From the NCBI GenBank assembly GCA_963790415.1, contig CAWBOK010000003.1:868001-932000 (forward strand): a DNA stretch of 64,000 nt, read 5' to 3'. The DNA comes from JAJZQZ01 sp963790415 (GTDB lineage: Bacteria > Actinomycetota > Thermoleophilia > RBG-16-64-13). Shown here in pieces: positions 8,245 through 16,739 of this stretch. The first letter of the stretch is position 1. Every line of letters begins with the position of its first letter. Position numbers and translations under genes: made by a program. The notes beneath the pieces are model-generated. The model saw only the letters and a list, made by a program, of their open reading frames with translations, did no database searches and was not told the DNA's origin.

Positions 8245-9242
8245 TCTCGGCGTCGAGAGGGCTGCACGCGCGGGGGTTCGTCGATCTGTTTCGGGAAGTG
8301 CGGCGGCCAGGGCGCATCGCCCAGTCCACCCTCCGCGTCGCGGCGCGCCAGGTCGAGCAGGTTGTCGAGGCGGCCCACGTCATCGTCGATGCCGGCGGTG
8401 AGGTCGCCGACCCGCGCGTAGCGCCGGGCGAAGGTGTCCAAGGGGAAGTCCTCGAGCTCGACGTCGGGGACCTCGTCCCAGGTCAGAGGCGCCGATACGA
8501 GGCCCGTCTGCCGGACGCTGTACGCGCTCGCCATCGTCCGGTCGCGCGCATTCTGGTTGTAGTCCAGGAACACGCCGTGACGCTCTTCCTTCCACCAAGC
8601 GCTCGTGGCCTGTTCGGGCAGGCGGCGCTCCACCTCGCGGGCGAGGGCAAGGGCCGCGCGGCGGACCTCGGTGAACGGCCACTCCGGAGCGATGCGGGCG
8701 TAGATGTGGATGCCGCGCGAGCCGGAGGTCTTCGGCCATCCCGTGAGTCCTTGTTCCAGCAGCACGTCCCTGCACGCCAAGGCGACCGCGCGCACGGTTG
8801 CGAACGAGACCCCTGGGCCGGGATCGAGGTCCACGCGTAACTCGTCGGGGTGGTCCACGTCCTCGGCCCGCACGGGCCAGGGATTGAGATCTATGCAGTC
8901 GAGCTGGGCCATGTAGACGACGTCGGCGGGGTGCCGCGGCACCAGCAGGTCGGCGCTCCGCCCCGAAGGGAAGTGCACGGTGGCGTATTCATGGTCGACA
9001 GGTGCCGGTTTCGGAGCCCGTTTCTGGAAGAACGGCTCGCCCTCGATGCCTTGAGGCCAACGTTTCAACACGGTCGGTCGACCCTGGACACCGCGCAGCG
9101 CGCCCTCCCAGCATGCTAGGAAATGCCTGACGACATCCAGCTTGGTCCACCCTTTGTCGGGGAAGAGCACCTTGCCCGGATGGCTGACGCGCACATCGTG
9201 ACCGCCGACGTCGAGCACGAGGGCGTCGTCCATACGGGTCAT
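8241..9242 (-). CDS. ligD: LigD-type NHEJ polymerase/primase domain protein
   Basis: 333 residues from the ATG at 9242, chosen because GGAG lies 8 bases upstream; the longer frame to 9386 has no matching domain. It is the archaeo-eukaryotic-primase-like polymerase domain of LigD: VSHPGKVLFPDKGWTK at the start, FFQKRAP, the metal-binding Asp pair DLD at residues 138-140, the SGSRGIHIY nucleotide motif, and FLDYNQNARDRT near the C-terminus. It would add ribonucleotides or fill gaps at double-strand breaks before ligation by the neighbouring ligase. There is no fused nuclease or ligase domain. Confidence 0.92.
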   Translation of the reverse strand: MTRMDDALVLDVGGHDVRVSHPGKVLFPDKGWTKLDVVRHFLACWEGALRGVQGRPTVLKRWPQGIEGEPFFQKRAPKPAPVDHEYATVHFPSGRSADLLVPRHPADVVYMAQLDCIDLNPWPVRAEDVDHPDELRVDLDPGPGVSFATVRAVALACRDVLLEQGLTGWPKTSGSRGIHIYARIAPEWPFTEVRRAALALAREVERRLPEQATSAWWKEERHGVFLDYNQNARDRTMASAYSVRQTGLVSAPLTWDEVPDVELEDFPLDTFARRYARVGDLTAGIDDDVGRLDNLLDLARRDAEGGLGDAPWPPHFPKQIDEPPRVQPSRRRD

Positions 9243-9430
9243 GCGACGGTCTCCGGGCTCGGTCGCAGTGCTACCGGCCGGACATCTGCGCGTGCGTGTG
9301 ATGTTCGCACCACCTTTACCGCGCCCACAGTTAGGTGTACCGTCAGAGTAGTGGGCGGTCGTTCGCCCGGCAGGTGTGCGGGACACAGATCGGCCGCTCG
9401 GAGTCTACCCACACCTAGGGGGTGAGAGCA

Positions 9431-9670
9431 GTGAGAATCGAGCTTCACGGTATCCCGGAAGAGATCCGGATAGGCGACATGATCCAGACGGTGCACGGCG
9501 TCGGCGCGGTGACCTCCATCGCCAAACCGACCAACGAGCGCGAGAAGGCCATGGTCGAGGTCGATCTGGGCAAGAAATGGATGCACGTCGAGGAGGTCGA
9601 CGCCATCATCATCCGCATTCAAGGCGAGAGGCGTCGCAGCCCGGAGATGCGCTGGGACGAACTGGACTAG
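9431..9670 (+). CDS. Small conserved-looking protein of unknown function
   Basis: 79 residues from the GTG at 9431; the alternative GTG at 9422 lies inside the AGGGGG ribosome site. It is an acidic, mainly beta protein (GIPEEIRIGDMIQTVHGVGA, then VEVDLGKKWMHVEEVDAII) ending in a charged tail. The IGDMIQTVHGVGAVTSI stretch looks like a small SH3-type barrel such as those in CarD-like or KOW proteins, but I would not assign it. It stands alone, upstream of an FMN-type oxidoreductase with a 45-base gap. Confidence 0.6.
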   Translation: MRIELHGIPEEIRIGDMIQTVHGVGAVTSIAKPTNEREKAMVEVDLGKKWMHVEEVDAIIIRIQGERRRSPEMRWDELD

Positions 9671-9715
9671 GAGCTTGTCGGAGGCCGGTGCTCGGCCGGC
9701 GGATCGAGGGATCGA

Positions 9716-10216
9716 GTGGACGAGCGTACGGAGATCGTGCAGCGTGTGAGGGCGCTCTTGGTGGCGCAGCGGTATGCCGCGCTCTGCACGCAGGGGGACG
9801 GCGCCCCCTACGCGAGCCTGGTGGCCTTCGCCGCGTCCGACGACCTGCGCCACTTCGTCTTCGCGACGATGAGGGCCAGTCGCAAGTTCGGGAATCTCAC
9901 GGCCGACCCGCGCGTAGCCGTGCTCGTGGACAACCGCTCGAACCAGGAGACCGACCTCAGGGAGGCTATCGCCACCACGGCCACCGGCCGTGCGACCGAG
10001 GTGCTTGGAGCTGAGAGCGCCCCTGTGAAAGCGATGTTGCTTGCGCGTCACCCGCACTTGACCGCCTTTGTGAACTCACCGGGATGCGCTGTAGTCCGCG
10101 TGGAAGTCGACGTCTATCATACCGTCACCCGGTTCCAGAACGTATACGAGCTTCACGTGAGCGCCGACCAAGGGGTGGCGCGTGCAGGCGCTCAGCTGGA
10201 CCCTTCCGCTCTCTGA
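9716..10216 (+). CDS. Pyridoxamine 5'-phosphate oxidase family protein (FMN-binding split barrel)
   Basis: 166 residues from GTG. The pattern RYAALCTQGDGAPYASLVAF followed by HFVFATMRASRKFGNL and ADPRVAVLVDNRSN is typical of the split-barrel flavin-binding family that includes PNPOx-like and HugZ-like proteins. A true PNPOx would be longer and carry a C-terminal substrate domain, so this is better read as a general FMN or F420-type reductase. Its 3' end overlaps the next gene by 35 bases, which suggests coupling with the dikinase-like enzyme. Confidence 0.8.
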   Translation: MDERTEIVQRVRALLVAQRYAALCTQGDGAPYASLVAFAASDDLRHFVFATMRASRKFGNLTADPRVAVLVDNRSNQETDLREAIATTATGRATEVLGAESAPVKAMLLARHPHLTAFVNSPGCAVVRVEVDVYHTVTRFQNVYELHVSADQGVARAGAQLDPSAL

Positions 10217-12455
10217 GCTGACCTCTGCTCACCGGGCGCGGGCCGGTGGCAAGGCGCTGGCTTTGGCGCGACTGGGCGACGCGGGCGTGCGCGTACCCGT
10301 GGGCATCTGCCTGCTTACCGACGCCTACCTGGCCTTCACCGGGGGATCGGGGCTTGCGGAACGCGTCAGCCTGGAGCTGGCGCGCAAGCGTTTCGAGGAC
10401 ATGCGCTGGGAGGAGCTGTGGGATGCCTCTCTGCGCATACGCAATGCCTTCCTGCGTGCGCCGTGGCCCGACGCCTTGCGCGAGTCGCTTCTGGCCGAGT
10501 TGCGCATTGCTTGGGGCGACGGCCTCGACGATACGCCCCTGGCGGTCCGTTCCTCGTCTCCCGGTGAGGACACTGTGAATACCTCCTTCGCCGGCCTCCA
10601 CGAGTCATACGTGAACGTGCTCGGCGCGGAGGCGGTCCTCGAGGCCGTGCGGGGGGTGTGGGCCTCGCTCTGGTCGGATCGGGCCTTGCTCTACCGGCAG
10701 GAGTTGGGGCTCGATGTGCACACGAGCGCGATGGCTGTGGTGGTCCAGGAGATGGTACTGGGGGATTGCTCGGGCGTCGCCTTCAGCGTCAGCCCCGCAG
10801 ATGCTGAACGGACCGTGGTAGAGGCGGTCTGGGGTCTCAACGAAGGGCTGGTGGACGGAACGGTGGAGCCCGATCACTGGGAACTCGCCCGAGACACGGG
10901 AGCCCTTCTCGAGCACCTGGGGGTGGAGCGCGTCTGCCGGCTCGCGCCTTCACGAGGCGGCGTACGCCTCGAGCGGCTCGCGAACGGTCTTCGGGAACTA
11001 CCGCCGCTCCGAGACGAACAGCTGGCCGAGGTCGTCGCCATGACGCGGCGCGCCGAGACCCTGTTCGGGTCGCCTCAGGACGTCGAATGGACCTTCAAGG
11101 ACGACGTGCTCTACCTGCTGCAATCGCGGCCGATCTCCACGCTGCGCTCCGAGGAGTCCGTTGCCGCCGGCTACAGGGACGCAGGCGCCGACTCGACGTC
11201 GGGCCCCTTTGCCGCCGGGGCCGAGCGTTCGGCCGTCGGCCGGTCCGATCGAGCCTGGTTCCTCAGCCTTCATCGTAGCTTCGACAGCCTGAAGCTTCTC
11301 CGCGAGCGGATAGAACGAGAGGCCCTGCCTGGCATGACGGCCGATGCCGACCGGATGGCGGACACGCAACTCGGAGCCCTCACCGACGCGGAGCTGAGCC
11401 TGGAGATCGAGGGGCGTCGCCTGATCCGCGACGGATGGCTCGAGGTCTACTGGCGCGACTTCATCCCCTTCGCCCACGGCATGCGCCTCTTCGGTCAGGT
11501 CTACAACGACGACCTGCGGCCGGAGGATCCCTTCGCCTTCCTCGACCTCCTGACCGGCGGCGACCTGGTGAGCCTGGAGCGCAACGCGCTCCTGGCGGAA
11601 CTCGCGCGGTCGGTGGCCGACGAAGCCACGCCGTATCCCGAGGCAGCGGCCGCCGCCGGACCGCCGCCCGCGCAACCTGACCCCCGATTGGACGTCTACC
11701 TCGACCGCTTCGGCTCGGGCCCTGGTACGCCCCCCGCCGTGCGCGAGCGCGAGCGTGCGGCGTTGGGCGGCGTTCTCCGGCAGCTGGGCGCTCACGCCAC
11801 TCCATTGCCCGGGGCGCCCTCGCAGACCGACCGACAGGAACGCGCCGAGACATACGTGGCCCGGTTCTCCGGTGAGGAGCGGGTGTTCCGGGAGGAGCTG
11901 CTCGACCTCGCCCGAGCGAGCTACCGGCTCCGCGATGACGACAACCTGTATCTGGACCGAATCGAGGCCCAGCTCGTGGCGGCCCTTGAGGAAGGCAGGA
12001 AGCGCCTGGGCGACCGGCTACCTGGTGGGGACACGCCGGCCGCAACCACTGGGCCGGTCGACGGCACGGGCACGGGCACGGGCGCCGATCAGGTCTTCGT
12101 GCGGGCGCGGCAGCTCGTGGGCCAACCGGCCGGCCCCGGCCTCGGGACGGGCCCGGCCCGGGTGGTGGCGACGCAGACCGACCTCTTCGACTTCCAGGCG
12201 GGAGAGGTGCTCGTGTGCGACGCCCTCGACCCCACGATGACCTTCGTGGCCCCACTCGCGGCCGCGATCGTGGAGCGACGGGGAGGGATGCTCATCCACG
12301 GAGCCATCATCGCGCGGGAGTACGGGCTGCCGTGCGTGACCGGCGTGCCCATGGCCACTGAGGTCATCCACACAGGCGACGCTCTGACTGTGGACGGGTA
12401 CCTGGGGATCGTGGTGGTGACGCCGGGAGCCGGCGCGGGCCGTACGCGCGGCTAG
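10182..12455 (+). CDS. PEP-synthase-like / rifampicin-phosphotransferase-like enzyme
   Basis: 757 residues from a GTG with AAGGGG 6 bases upstream, inside the end of the preceding gene. Residues 1-320 are an ATP-grasp nucleotide-binding domain (LAVRSSSPGEDTVNTSFAG, VVVQEMVLGDCSGVAFS, VEWTFKDDVLYLLQSRPIS). The middle 320-630 is a variable helical acceptor domain. The C-terminus is the swivelling phospho-carrier domain with GGMLIHGAIIAREYG and the catalytic His at 706. This order (ATP-grasp, acceptor, His domain) matches rifampicin phosphotransferase and related phosphotransferases rather than PpsA, which has the His domain in the middle and a PEP barrel at the end. The acceptor substrate is unknown. 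Confidence 0.85.
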   Translation: MQALSWTLPLSELTSAHRARAGGKALALARLGDAGVRVPVGICLLTDAYLAFTGGSGLAERVSLELARKRFEDMRWEELWDASLRIRNAFLRAPWPDALRESLLAELRIAWGDGLDDTPLAVRSSSPGEDTVNTSFAGLHESYVNVLGAEAVLEAVRGVWASLWSDRALLYRQELGLDVHTSAMAVVVQEMVLGDCSGVAFSVSPADAERTVVEAVWGLNEGLVDGTVEPDHWELARDTGALLEHLGVERVCRLAPSRGGVRLERLANGLRELPPLRDEQLAEVVAMTRRAETLFGSPQDVEWTFKDDVLYLLQSRPISTLRSEESVAAGYRDAGADSTSGPFAAGAERSAVGRSDRAWFLSLHRSFDSLKLLRERIEREALPGMTADADRMADTQLGALTDAELSLEIEGRRLIRDGWLEVYWRDFIPFAHGMRLFGQVYNDDLRPEDPFAFLDLLTGGDLVSLERNALLAELARSVADEATPYPEAAAAAGPPPAQPDPRLDVYLDRFGSGPGTPPAVRERERAALGGVLRQLGAHATPLPGAPSQTDRQERAETYVARFSGEERVFREELLDLARASYRLRDDDNLYLDRIEAQLVAALEEGRKRLGDRLPGGDTPAATTGPVDGTGTGTGADQVFVRARQLVGQPAGPGLGTGPARVVATQTDLFDFQAGEVLVCDALDPTMTFVAPLAAAIVERRGGMLIHGAIIAREYGLPCVTGVPMATEVIHTGDALTVDGYLGIVVVTPGAGAGRTRG

Positions 12456-12465
12456 GGCGGCGGCG

Positions 12466-12864
12466 TTAGGGCCGCACCAGCAGCACCGGCACCGCGCACG
12501 TGCGCAGGACGGTCTCGGTCACCGAGCCAAGGAGTACGTGGCGCACCGAGTGGTGGCCGTGACTGCCCATGATTATGAGGTCGGCGGCTCTCTCGCGCGC
12601 CGCTCCACGCACGCCTGCCGCCGGTGAACTGCGCATGATCATCGCCTCGGCGACCAGCCCCTGCTCGGCCAGTTTCCGGGCGTGCTCGGCGAGATAGGCG
12701 GCGGCGGCGTCCTCCAAGAACGCGCCTTCGTCGCGAGTGTGGCTGTGCACAGCGTGGAAGAGGGTCAGCCGACCTTTGGTCAGGCGGGCCAGGCCGGCGG
12801 CGTGAGCGACCAGCGTGTCGTCGCTCGGGTCCGACTTCAGGGCCACGAGAATGTGTCCGTACAT
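12466..12864 (-). CDS. Universal stress protein, UspA family
   Basis: 132 residues, one Usp domain. The ATP-binding signature GSHGHHSVRHVLLGSVTE is complete, and the N-terminal HILVALKSDPSDD fits the first strand and loop. It follows the Nramp transporter with a 1-base overlap (TGATG), so it is the second gene of that operon. Usp proteins of this class bind ATP in the cytoplasm and act in stress or energy signalling. Confidence 0.92.
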   Translation of the reverse strand: MYGHILVALKSDPSDDTLVAHAAGLARLTKGRLTLFHAVHSHTRDEGAFLEDAAAAYLAEHARKLAEQGLVAEAMIMRSSPAAGVRGAARERAADLIIMGSHGHHSVRHVLLGSVTETVLRTCAVPVLLVRP

Positions 12865-14141
12865 CAGAAGAGACCTCCGATCACGGTGTAGAGGAGAAAG
12901 AAGTTCAGTCCCACCACCAGCAGACCAGCCGCCGAGGCCAGGACCCGTTCGGTGGCACTGCTGGCCAGGTCGCCCATCAGACGGCGATCTCCGGTCACCA
13001 CGATGAGCGGTAGGATCGTCAGCGGGAGTTGGATGCTGAGTACCACCTGGCTTAGGAGCAACACTGTGTACGAGTCCAGGCCGGCCATGATGACGCCCAG
13101 CGCCGGAATCGCCAGCACGAACAGGCTCATCCGATAGAATCGGCTGCGCGGATCCTCCGACCTGCCCAGGTATCCCGTCAGCACGTTCGCCTCGGCCATG
13201 GACGAGGTGATGCTCGAACCCAACCCGGCCAGCAAGAGCGCGATTCCGAAGAGCAAGCGCGCGAGCGAACCCGCGAGCGGCTCGAGGGTCGCCGCCGCCT
13301 GCTCGATGCTGTCGACTATCACCCCGTTACGGTAGAACACAGCCGCCGCCACGACGATCATGGCGCAGTTGACCATCCAACCCAGACCCATAGCCAGCGC
13401 TGTATCGCCGTATTCGTAGGTCATCAGGCGTTCGCGGGTCTGCTCGTCGCCTTCCCAGTCGCGGCTGAGGATAACGTTCGAATGAAGGTAGATGTTGTGG
13501 GGCATGACCACCGCCCCCAACACCCCCATGGCGACCAGGATGCTCCGGCCCGAGATCTGCGGGACTATCGTGGCGCGCGCGGCCTGTGCCCAGTCGGGGT
13601 GGACCATGAAGAGCTCGGCTAGGTAGCACGCGGCGATCACCGCCAGGAAGACCACGATCAGCCGCTCGATGCGGTGATAGCGGCCGGTTGCTACGAGACC
13701 CACTCTCAGCACGAGAGTAAGCGCTCCCCCCAACGGCAGGGGTATCCCGAAAAGCAGGTGGAACCCCAGCGCGCCGCCCAGTATCTCGGCCATGTCGGTG
13801 GCGATGCAGGCCACCACGATGCTGCTGCCGAACAGCCCCACCCAAGGCCTCGAGAATCGGCGGCGGACGTTGTACGCCAGGCTGTGACCCGTGGCTATGC
13901 CGATGCGCGCCGACATGTTCTGAAAGACGATCAGCATGAATGTCGAGAGGGTGACCACCCACAGCAGCTCGTAGCCGAAGCGGCTGCCGGCGGCCAGGTT
14001 GGTGGCCCAGTTGCCCGGATCGATGAAGCCCACCGTGATGATGAAGCCCGGACCCAGGTAGCGCAAAAAGTCGCGCGAAAGGAGCACCCGCGCGTAGCCC
14101 CTGGATCGTCTGGTGTGCGTCAATGCTTCTCGTCCGGACAT
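12864..14141 (-). CDS. mntH: Nramp family divalent metal transporter
   Basis: 425 residues with about 11 membrane helices. Helix 1 carries the metal-site motif DPGN at residues 42-45 and helix 6 carries the MPHNIYLHS motif, both diagnostic of Nramp/MntH proton-coupled Mn2+ or Fe2+ importers. The ATG at 14141 starts the operon that continues into the Usp gene. Substrate preference cannot be read with certainty; the helix-6 Met favours transition metals over Mg2+ or Al3+. Confidence 0.9.
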   Translation of the reverse strand: MSGREALTHTRRSRGYARVLLSRDFLRYLGPGFIITVGFIDPGNWATNLAAGSRFGYELLWVVTLSTFMLIVFQNMSARIGIATGHSLAYNVRRRFSRPWVGLFGSSIVVACIATDMAEILGGALGFHLLFGIPLPLGGALTLVLRVGLVATGRYHRIERLIVVFLAVIAACYLAELFMVHPDWAQAARATIVPQISGRSILVAMGVLGAVVMPHNIYLHSNVILSRDWEGDEQTRERLMTYEYGDTALAMGLGWMVNCAMIVVAAAVFYRNGVIVDSIEQAAATLEPLAGSLARLLFGIALLLAGLGSSITSSMAEANVLTGYLGRSEDPRSRFYRMSLFVLAIPALGVIMAGLDSYTVLLLSQVVLSIQLPLTILPLIVVTGDRRLMGDLASSATERVLASAAGLLVVGLNFFLLYTVIGGLF

Positions 14142-14282
14142 GCCGGTATAGTATCCTGCCGGCTGCTACCATCCTTCGCGTACGTGGCCCTTCTCTCCGG
14201 GAGTCTGGTGCAATCACCCCGGTGGAGACGGCGAGGCGACGTGGCGGTGAGGAGTGGGTGGCCGCGATCTGAGAGGTGCATG

Positions 14283-14648
14283 ATGGCGTGGGAAAGCGCA
14301 TCGGTCGACCAATCCCTGCTGCTCGAGACGGCGCTGATGTCGTTCGACTGCCAGAAGCGGATGATGTTCGGCGGTCCGGCGTATTTCGTCAACGGCAACA
14401 TGTTCAGCGGGGTCCACGGCCGCAACATCCTCCTGCGGCTGGACGAGGCCGACCGGGAGGCTATCGCGGCGGCTCATGACCAGGTAGGCCCCTTCGAGCC
14501 CATGGGCCGGCCTATGAGGGAGTACGTGGCCCTGCCAGAAGGGCTCGATCTGCCGGCCAGGGAGCTGGCGGACTGGGTGGGCCGCTCCTTCGCGTTCGCC
14601 GCGTCGCTCCCGCCCAAGGAGAAGAAGCCCCCGAAACGGCGGGCGTGA
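14283..14648 (+). CDS. TfoX N-terminal domain protein
   Basis: 121 residues. Two adjacent ATGs (14280 and 14283) follow a GAGAGG site; the second gives the better spacing. The core RMMFGGPAYFVNGNMFSGVHG with LRLDEADREA and FEPMGRPMREYVALPE is the TfoX-N fold. The TfoX C-terminal domain is absent and the tail is lysine-rich (PPKEKKPPKRR). Family members are often small regulators or nucleic-acid-associated proteins; the role here is unknown. It is monocistronic and convergent with the cyclopropane synthase gene. Confidence 0.8.
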   Translation: MAWESASVDQSLLLETALMSFDCQKRMMFGGPAYFVNGNMFSGVHGRNILLRLDEADREAIAAAHDQVGPFEPMGRPMREYVALPEGLDLPARELADWVGRSFAFAASLPPKEKKPPKRRA

Positions 14649-14736
14649 GTCGACGGGCCGCGCGCGGCAGGCTTGATCGTGGCTGCCGGAGTGGCGGCCC
14701 ACGCCGCGGCCACGTGCCGGGGCGACCAGGAGCCGA

Positions 14737-15954
14737 TCAGGAAAGCGTCACCTGCATCACGTCGATCATGCCGTTGCGGAAACCGGCGATGCAGTAGGCC
14801 AGGTAGTAGCGCCACATTCGGATGAAGCGTTCGTCGAAACCCAGGGCGGCGACCTGCCCGCGGGCGTCGTCGAAGGAATCGAGCCAGCAGGACAGTGTGG
14901 TGGCGTAGCTCGGCGCGAAGAAGTCCGGTGTGCCCATGACCAAGCCCGCGGTCGCGGCCTCGTTCTCGAACGCGCGCGGGCTGGGCAGCATCCCTCCGGG
15001 GAAGACGTATTTCTGAATGAAGTCGGCCCTCGTGCGGTACACCTCGAAGCGGTCGTGGTCGATGGTGATCACCTGCAGTCCGGCCCGGCCGCCGGGGCGG
15101 AGGCAGGCACGCAGTTGGCGGAAGAAGTGGGGCCAATATGCTTCCCCCACGGCCTCGAACATCTCGATCGACGCGATGTAGTCGAAGGTGTCGCGCACGT
15201 CACGGTAGTCCTGCAGGCGGAACCGAACCCTGTCTGCCACGCCGGCCTCGCGCGCCCGCTCGGTGGCGAAGGCAAGTTGTTCCGCGGACAGCGTGATGCC
15301 GGTCACCTGGCAGTCGTACGTCTGGGCGGCATGGATGGCGAAGCCGCCCCAGCCGGATCCGATCTCGAGCAGGCTGGAGCCGGGATGAGGGGCGACCAGG
15401 GAGAGCAGGCGGTCCCACTTCGCACGCTGAGCCTGCTCCAAAGGGGCGACGGGGCCTGTCGCCGTCGCCGCCGTGTCCTCGAACAGCCCACACGAGTAGG
15501 TCATGGTGGGGTCCAGCCACAGGCGGTAGAAATCGTTGCCCAGATCGTAGTGGTAGGCGACATTCTTTCGCGCCCGCCGGCGCGTGTTCAAGCGCAGCCG
15601 GTGGACGAGATTATGGACGGGCTGCAGCGGGTTCCGGTGGTGACGGCCTCTCGCCACGATGTTGGCCGACAAGAGTTCGAGGAGGGCGACGAGATCGGGT
15701 GTGGTCCATGTTCCCTCGAGATAGCCCTCGGCGAAGCCGATGGATCCGCCCAGCATCATCCGCCGAGCTGCCGCCGGGTCGCGGATCACGATCTCGCCAC
15801 GGGGCCCCGGCACGTCGCTGTGGTAGTCATGGTCGGTCCCGTCGCACCAGACCACGCGCAGGTCGCCGAGCTTCAGATTGCCCAGGTTGGCCAGGACGAC
15901 ACGGCCACTGGGCGTCAAAGGGGAGCGAGATCGCGTGCGGGCGACTCGGCTCAC
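14737..15954 (-). CDS. cfa: Cyclopropane-fatty-acyl-phospholipid synthase family methyltransferase
   Basis: 405 residues from a GTG that overlaps the DUF1365 stop as GTGA. The SAM-binding loop LLEIGSGWGG is at 195-204, preceded by the family motif NVAYHYDLGNDFY at 132-143 and followed by IEMFEAVGE. These define the CFA/mycolic-acid synthase family, which methylates unsaturated acyl chains in membrane lipids. It is the last gene of a COG2907 oxidoreductase, DUF1365, CFA operon found in many bacteria, so the lipid product may be further modified rather than a plain cyclopropane. Confidence 0.92.
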   Translation of the reverse strand: MSRVARTRSRSPLTPSGRVVLANLGNLKLGDLRVVWCDGTDHDYHSDVPGPRGEIVIRDPAAARRMMLGGSIGFAEGYLEGTWTTPDLVALLELLSANIVARGRHHRNPLQPVHNLVHRLRLNTRRRARKNVAYHYDLGNDFYRLWLDPTMTYSCGLFEDTAATATGPVAPLEQAQRAKWDRLLSLVAPHPGSSLLEIGSGWGGFAIHAAQTYDCQVTGITLSAEQLAFATERAREAGVADRVRFRLQDYRDVRDTFDYIASIEMFEAVGEAYWPHFFRQLRACLRPGGRAGLQVITIDHDRFEVYRTRADFIQKYVFPGGMLPSPRAFENEAATAGLVMGTPDFFAPSYATTLSCWLDSFDDARGQVAALGFDERFIRMWRYYLAYCIAGFRNGMIDVMQVTLS

Positions 15955-16739
15955 AGTGAGGTTTCCCGCTCCGGCAAGGGAGCCGGTCGCGAGTACTTCA
16001 GTCCCTTGCGGATCAGTCTGATCGCCTGCCGGCGGATGAGCACCCAAGCCCGCGCCGACATGGGCCCGTAGCGCAGCACGGTCTCGAGCAGTGCCGCGTC
16101 GGTGAGGGGACGGCGTTGAAGAGCCAACCCCGCCATGAGAAGGGGCGCGCCGTCCACGGTGTCCAGGATGCCGATCGAGAGACGTTCCTCTGGTCTCGAG
16201 AAGGTGAAGTCGTAGTGCCCGTCCATGCCGATGAACGGAGACACATAGAACACCTTGGTCGCAGTCTCCGTGGCGCCCCAGTGCAGAGGCGCGCCCTGAT
16301 GATGCAGCAGGTAGTTGTGATGTTGGTGGAAGGTATTGCCGACCTCGGCCAACACGGCGCGCAGCGTGCCGTCTTGGTGAAAGCAGTACCAGAACGATGC
16401 CGGATAGAAGCGGGTGCCGAGGACGCGGGGGAACGTCAGCAGGCGCACGGCGCCGCCTTCCAGATCGACGCCCGCCTGGGCGAGCAGCGCGTCGATCCAG
16501 GGACGGAGGGGCGACCCGTCGCGGGGACCGTGGTCGCGATCCCAGAAGGAGACGAGGTTGGCTGAGTTGTGAGAGAACAGCCGCAGCCGGTCTGAGATGT
16601 CGGCGAACGCCTCCAGGTCGGCGTAGAGGAAGTAGACGCCGTAGCGGAACGCGTTCTCCACGGGGCGCAGGCGTCGGTGCGCGGTCACGCCCGTGTAGAG
16701 CCAGGCCGTGGGGTCGACCGGAGAGCCGGGGTCAGTCAA
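15951..16739 (-). CDS. DUF1365 family protein
   Basis: 262 residues from the TTG at 16739, which overlaps the upstream stop by 8 bases; the longer frame to 16895 is shadow of the oxidoreductase. The segment WLYTGVTAHRRLRPVENAFRY and later LLTFPRVLGTRFYPASFWYC are characteristic of DUF1365. The family has no settled biochemical function but lies between the FAD oxidoreductase and CFA genes here and in many other genomes, so it very likely acts on the same acyl substrate. Confidence 0.88.
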   Translation of the reverse strand: MTDPGSPVDPTAWLYTGVTAHRRLRPVENAFRYGVYFLYADLEAFADISDRLRLFSHNSANLVSFWDRDHGPRDGSPLRPWIDALLAQAGVDLEGGAVRLLTFPRVLGTRFYPASFWYCFHQDGTLRAVLAEVGNTFHQHHNYLLHHQGAPLHWGATETATKVFYVSPFIGMDGHYDFTFSRPEERLSIGILDTVDGAPLLMAGLALQRRPLTDAALLETVLRYGPMSARAWVLIRRQAIRLIRKGLKYSRPAPLPERETSL

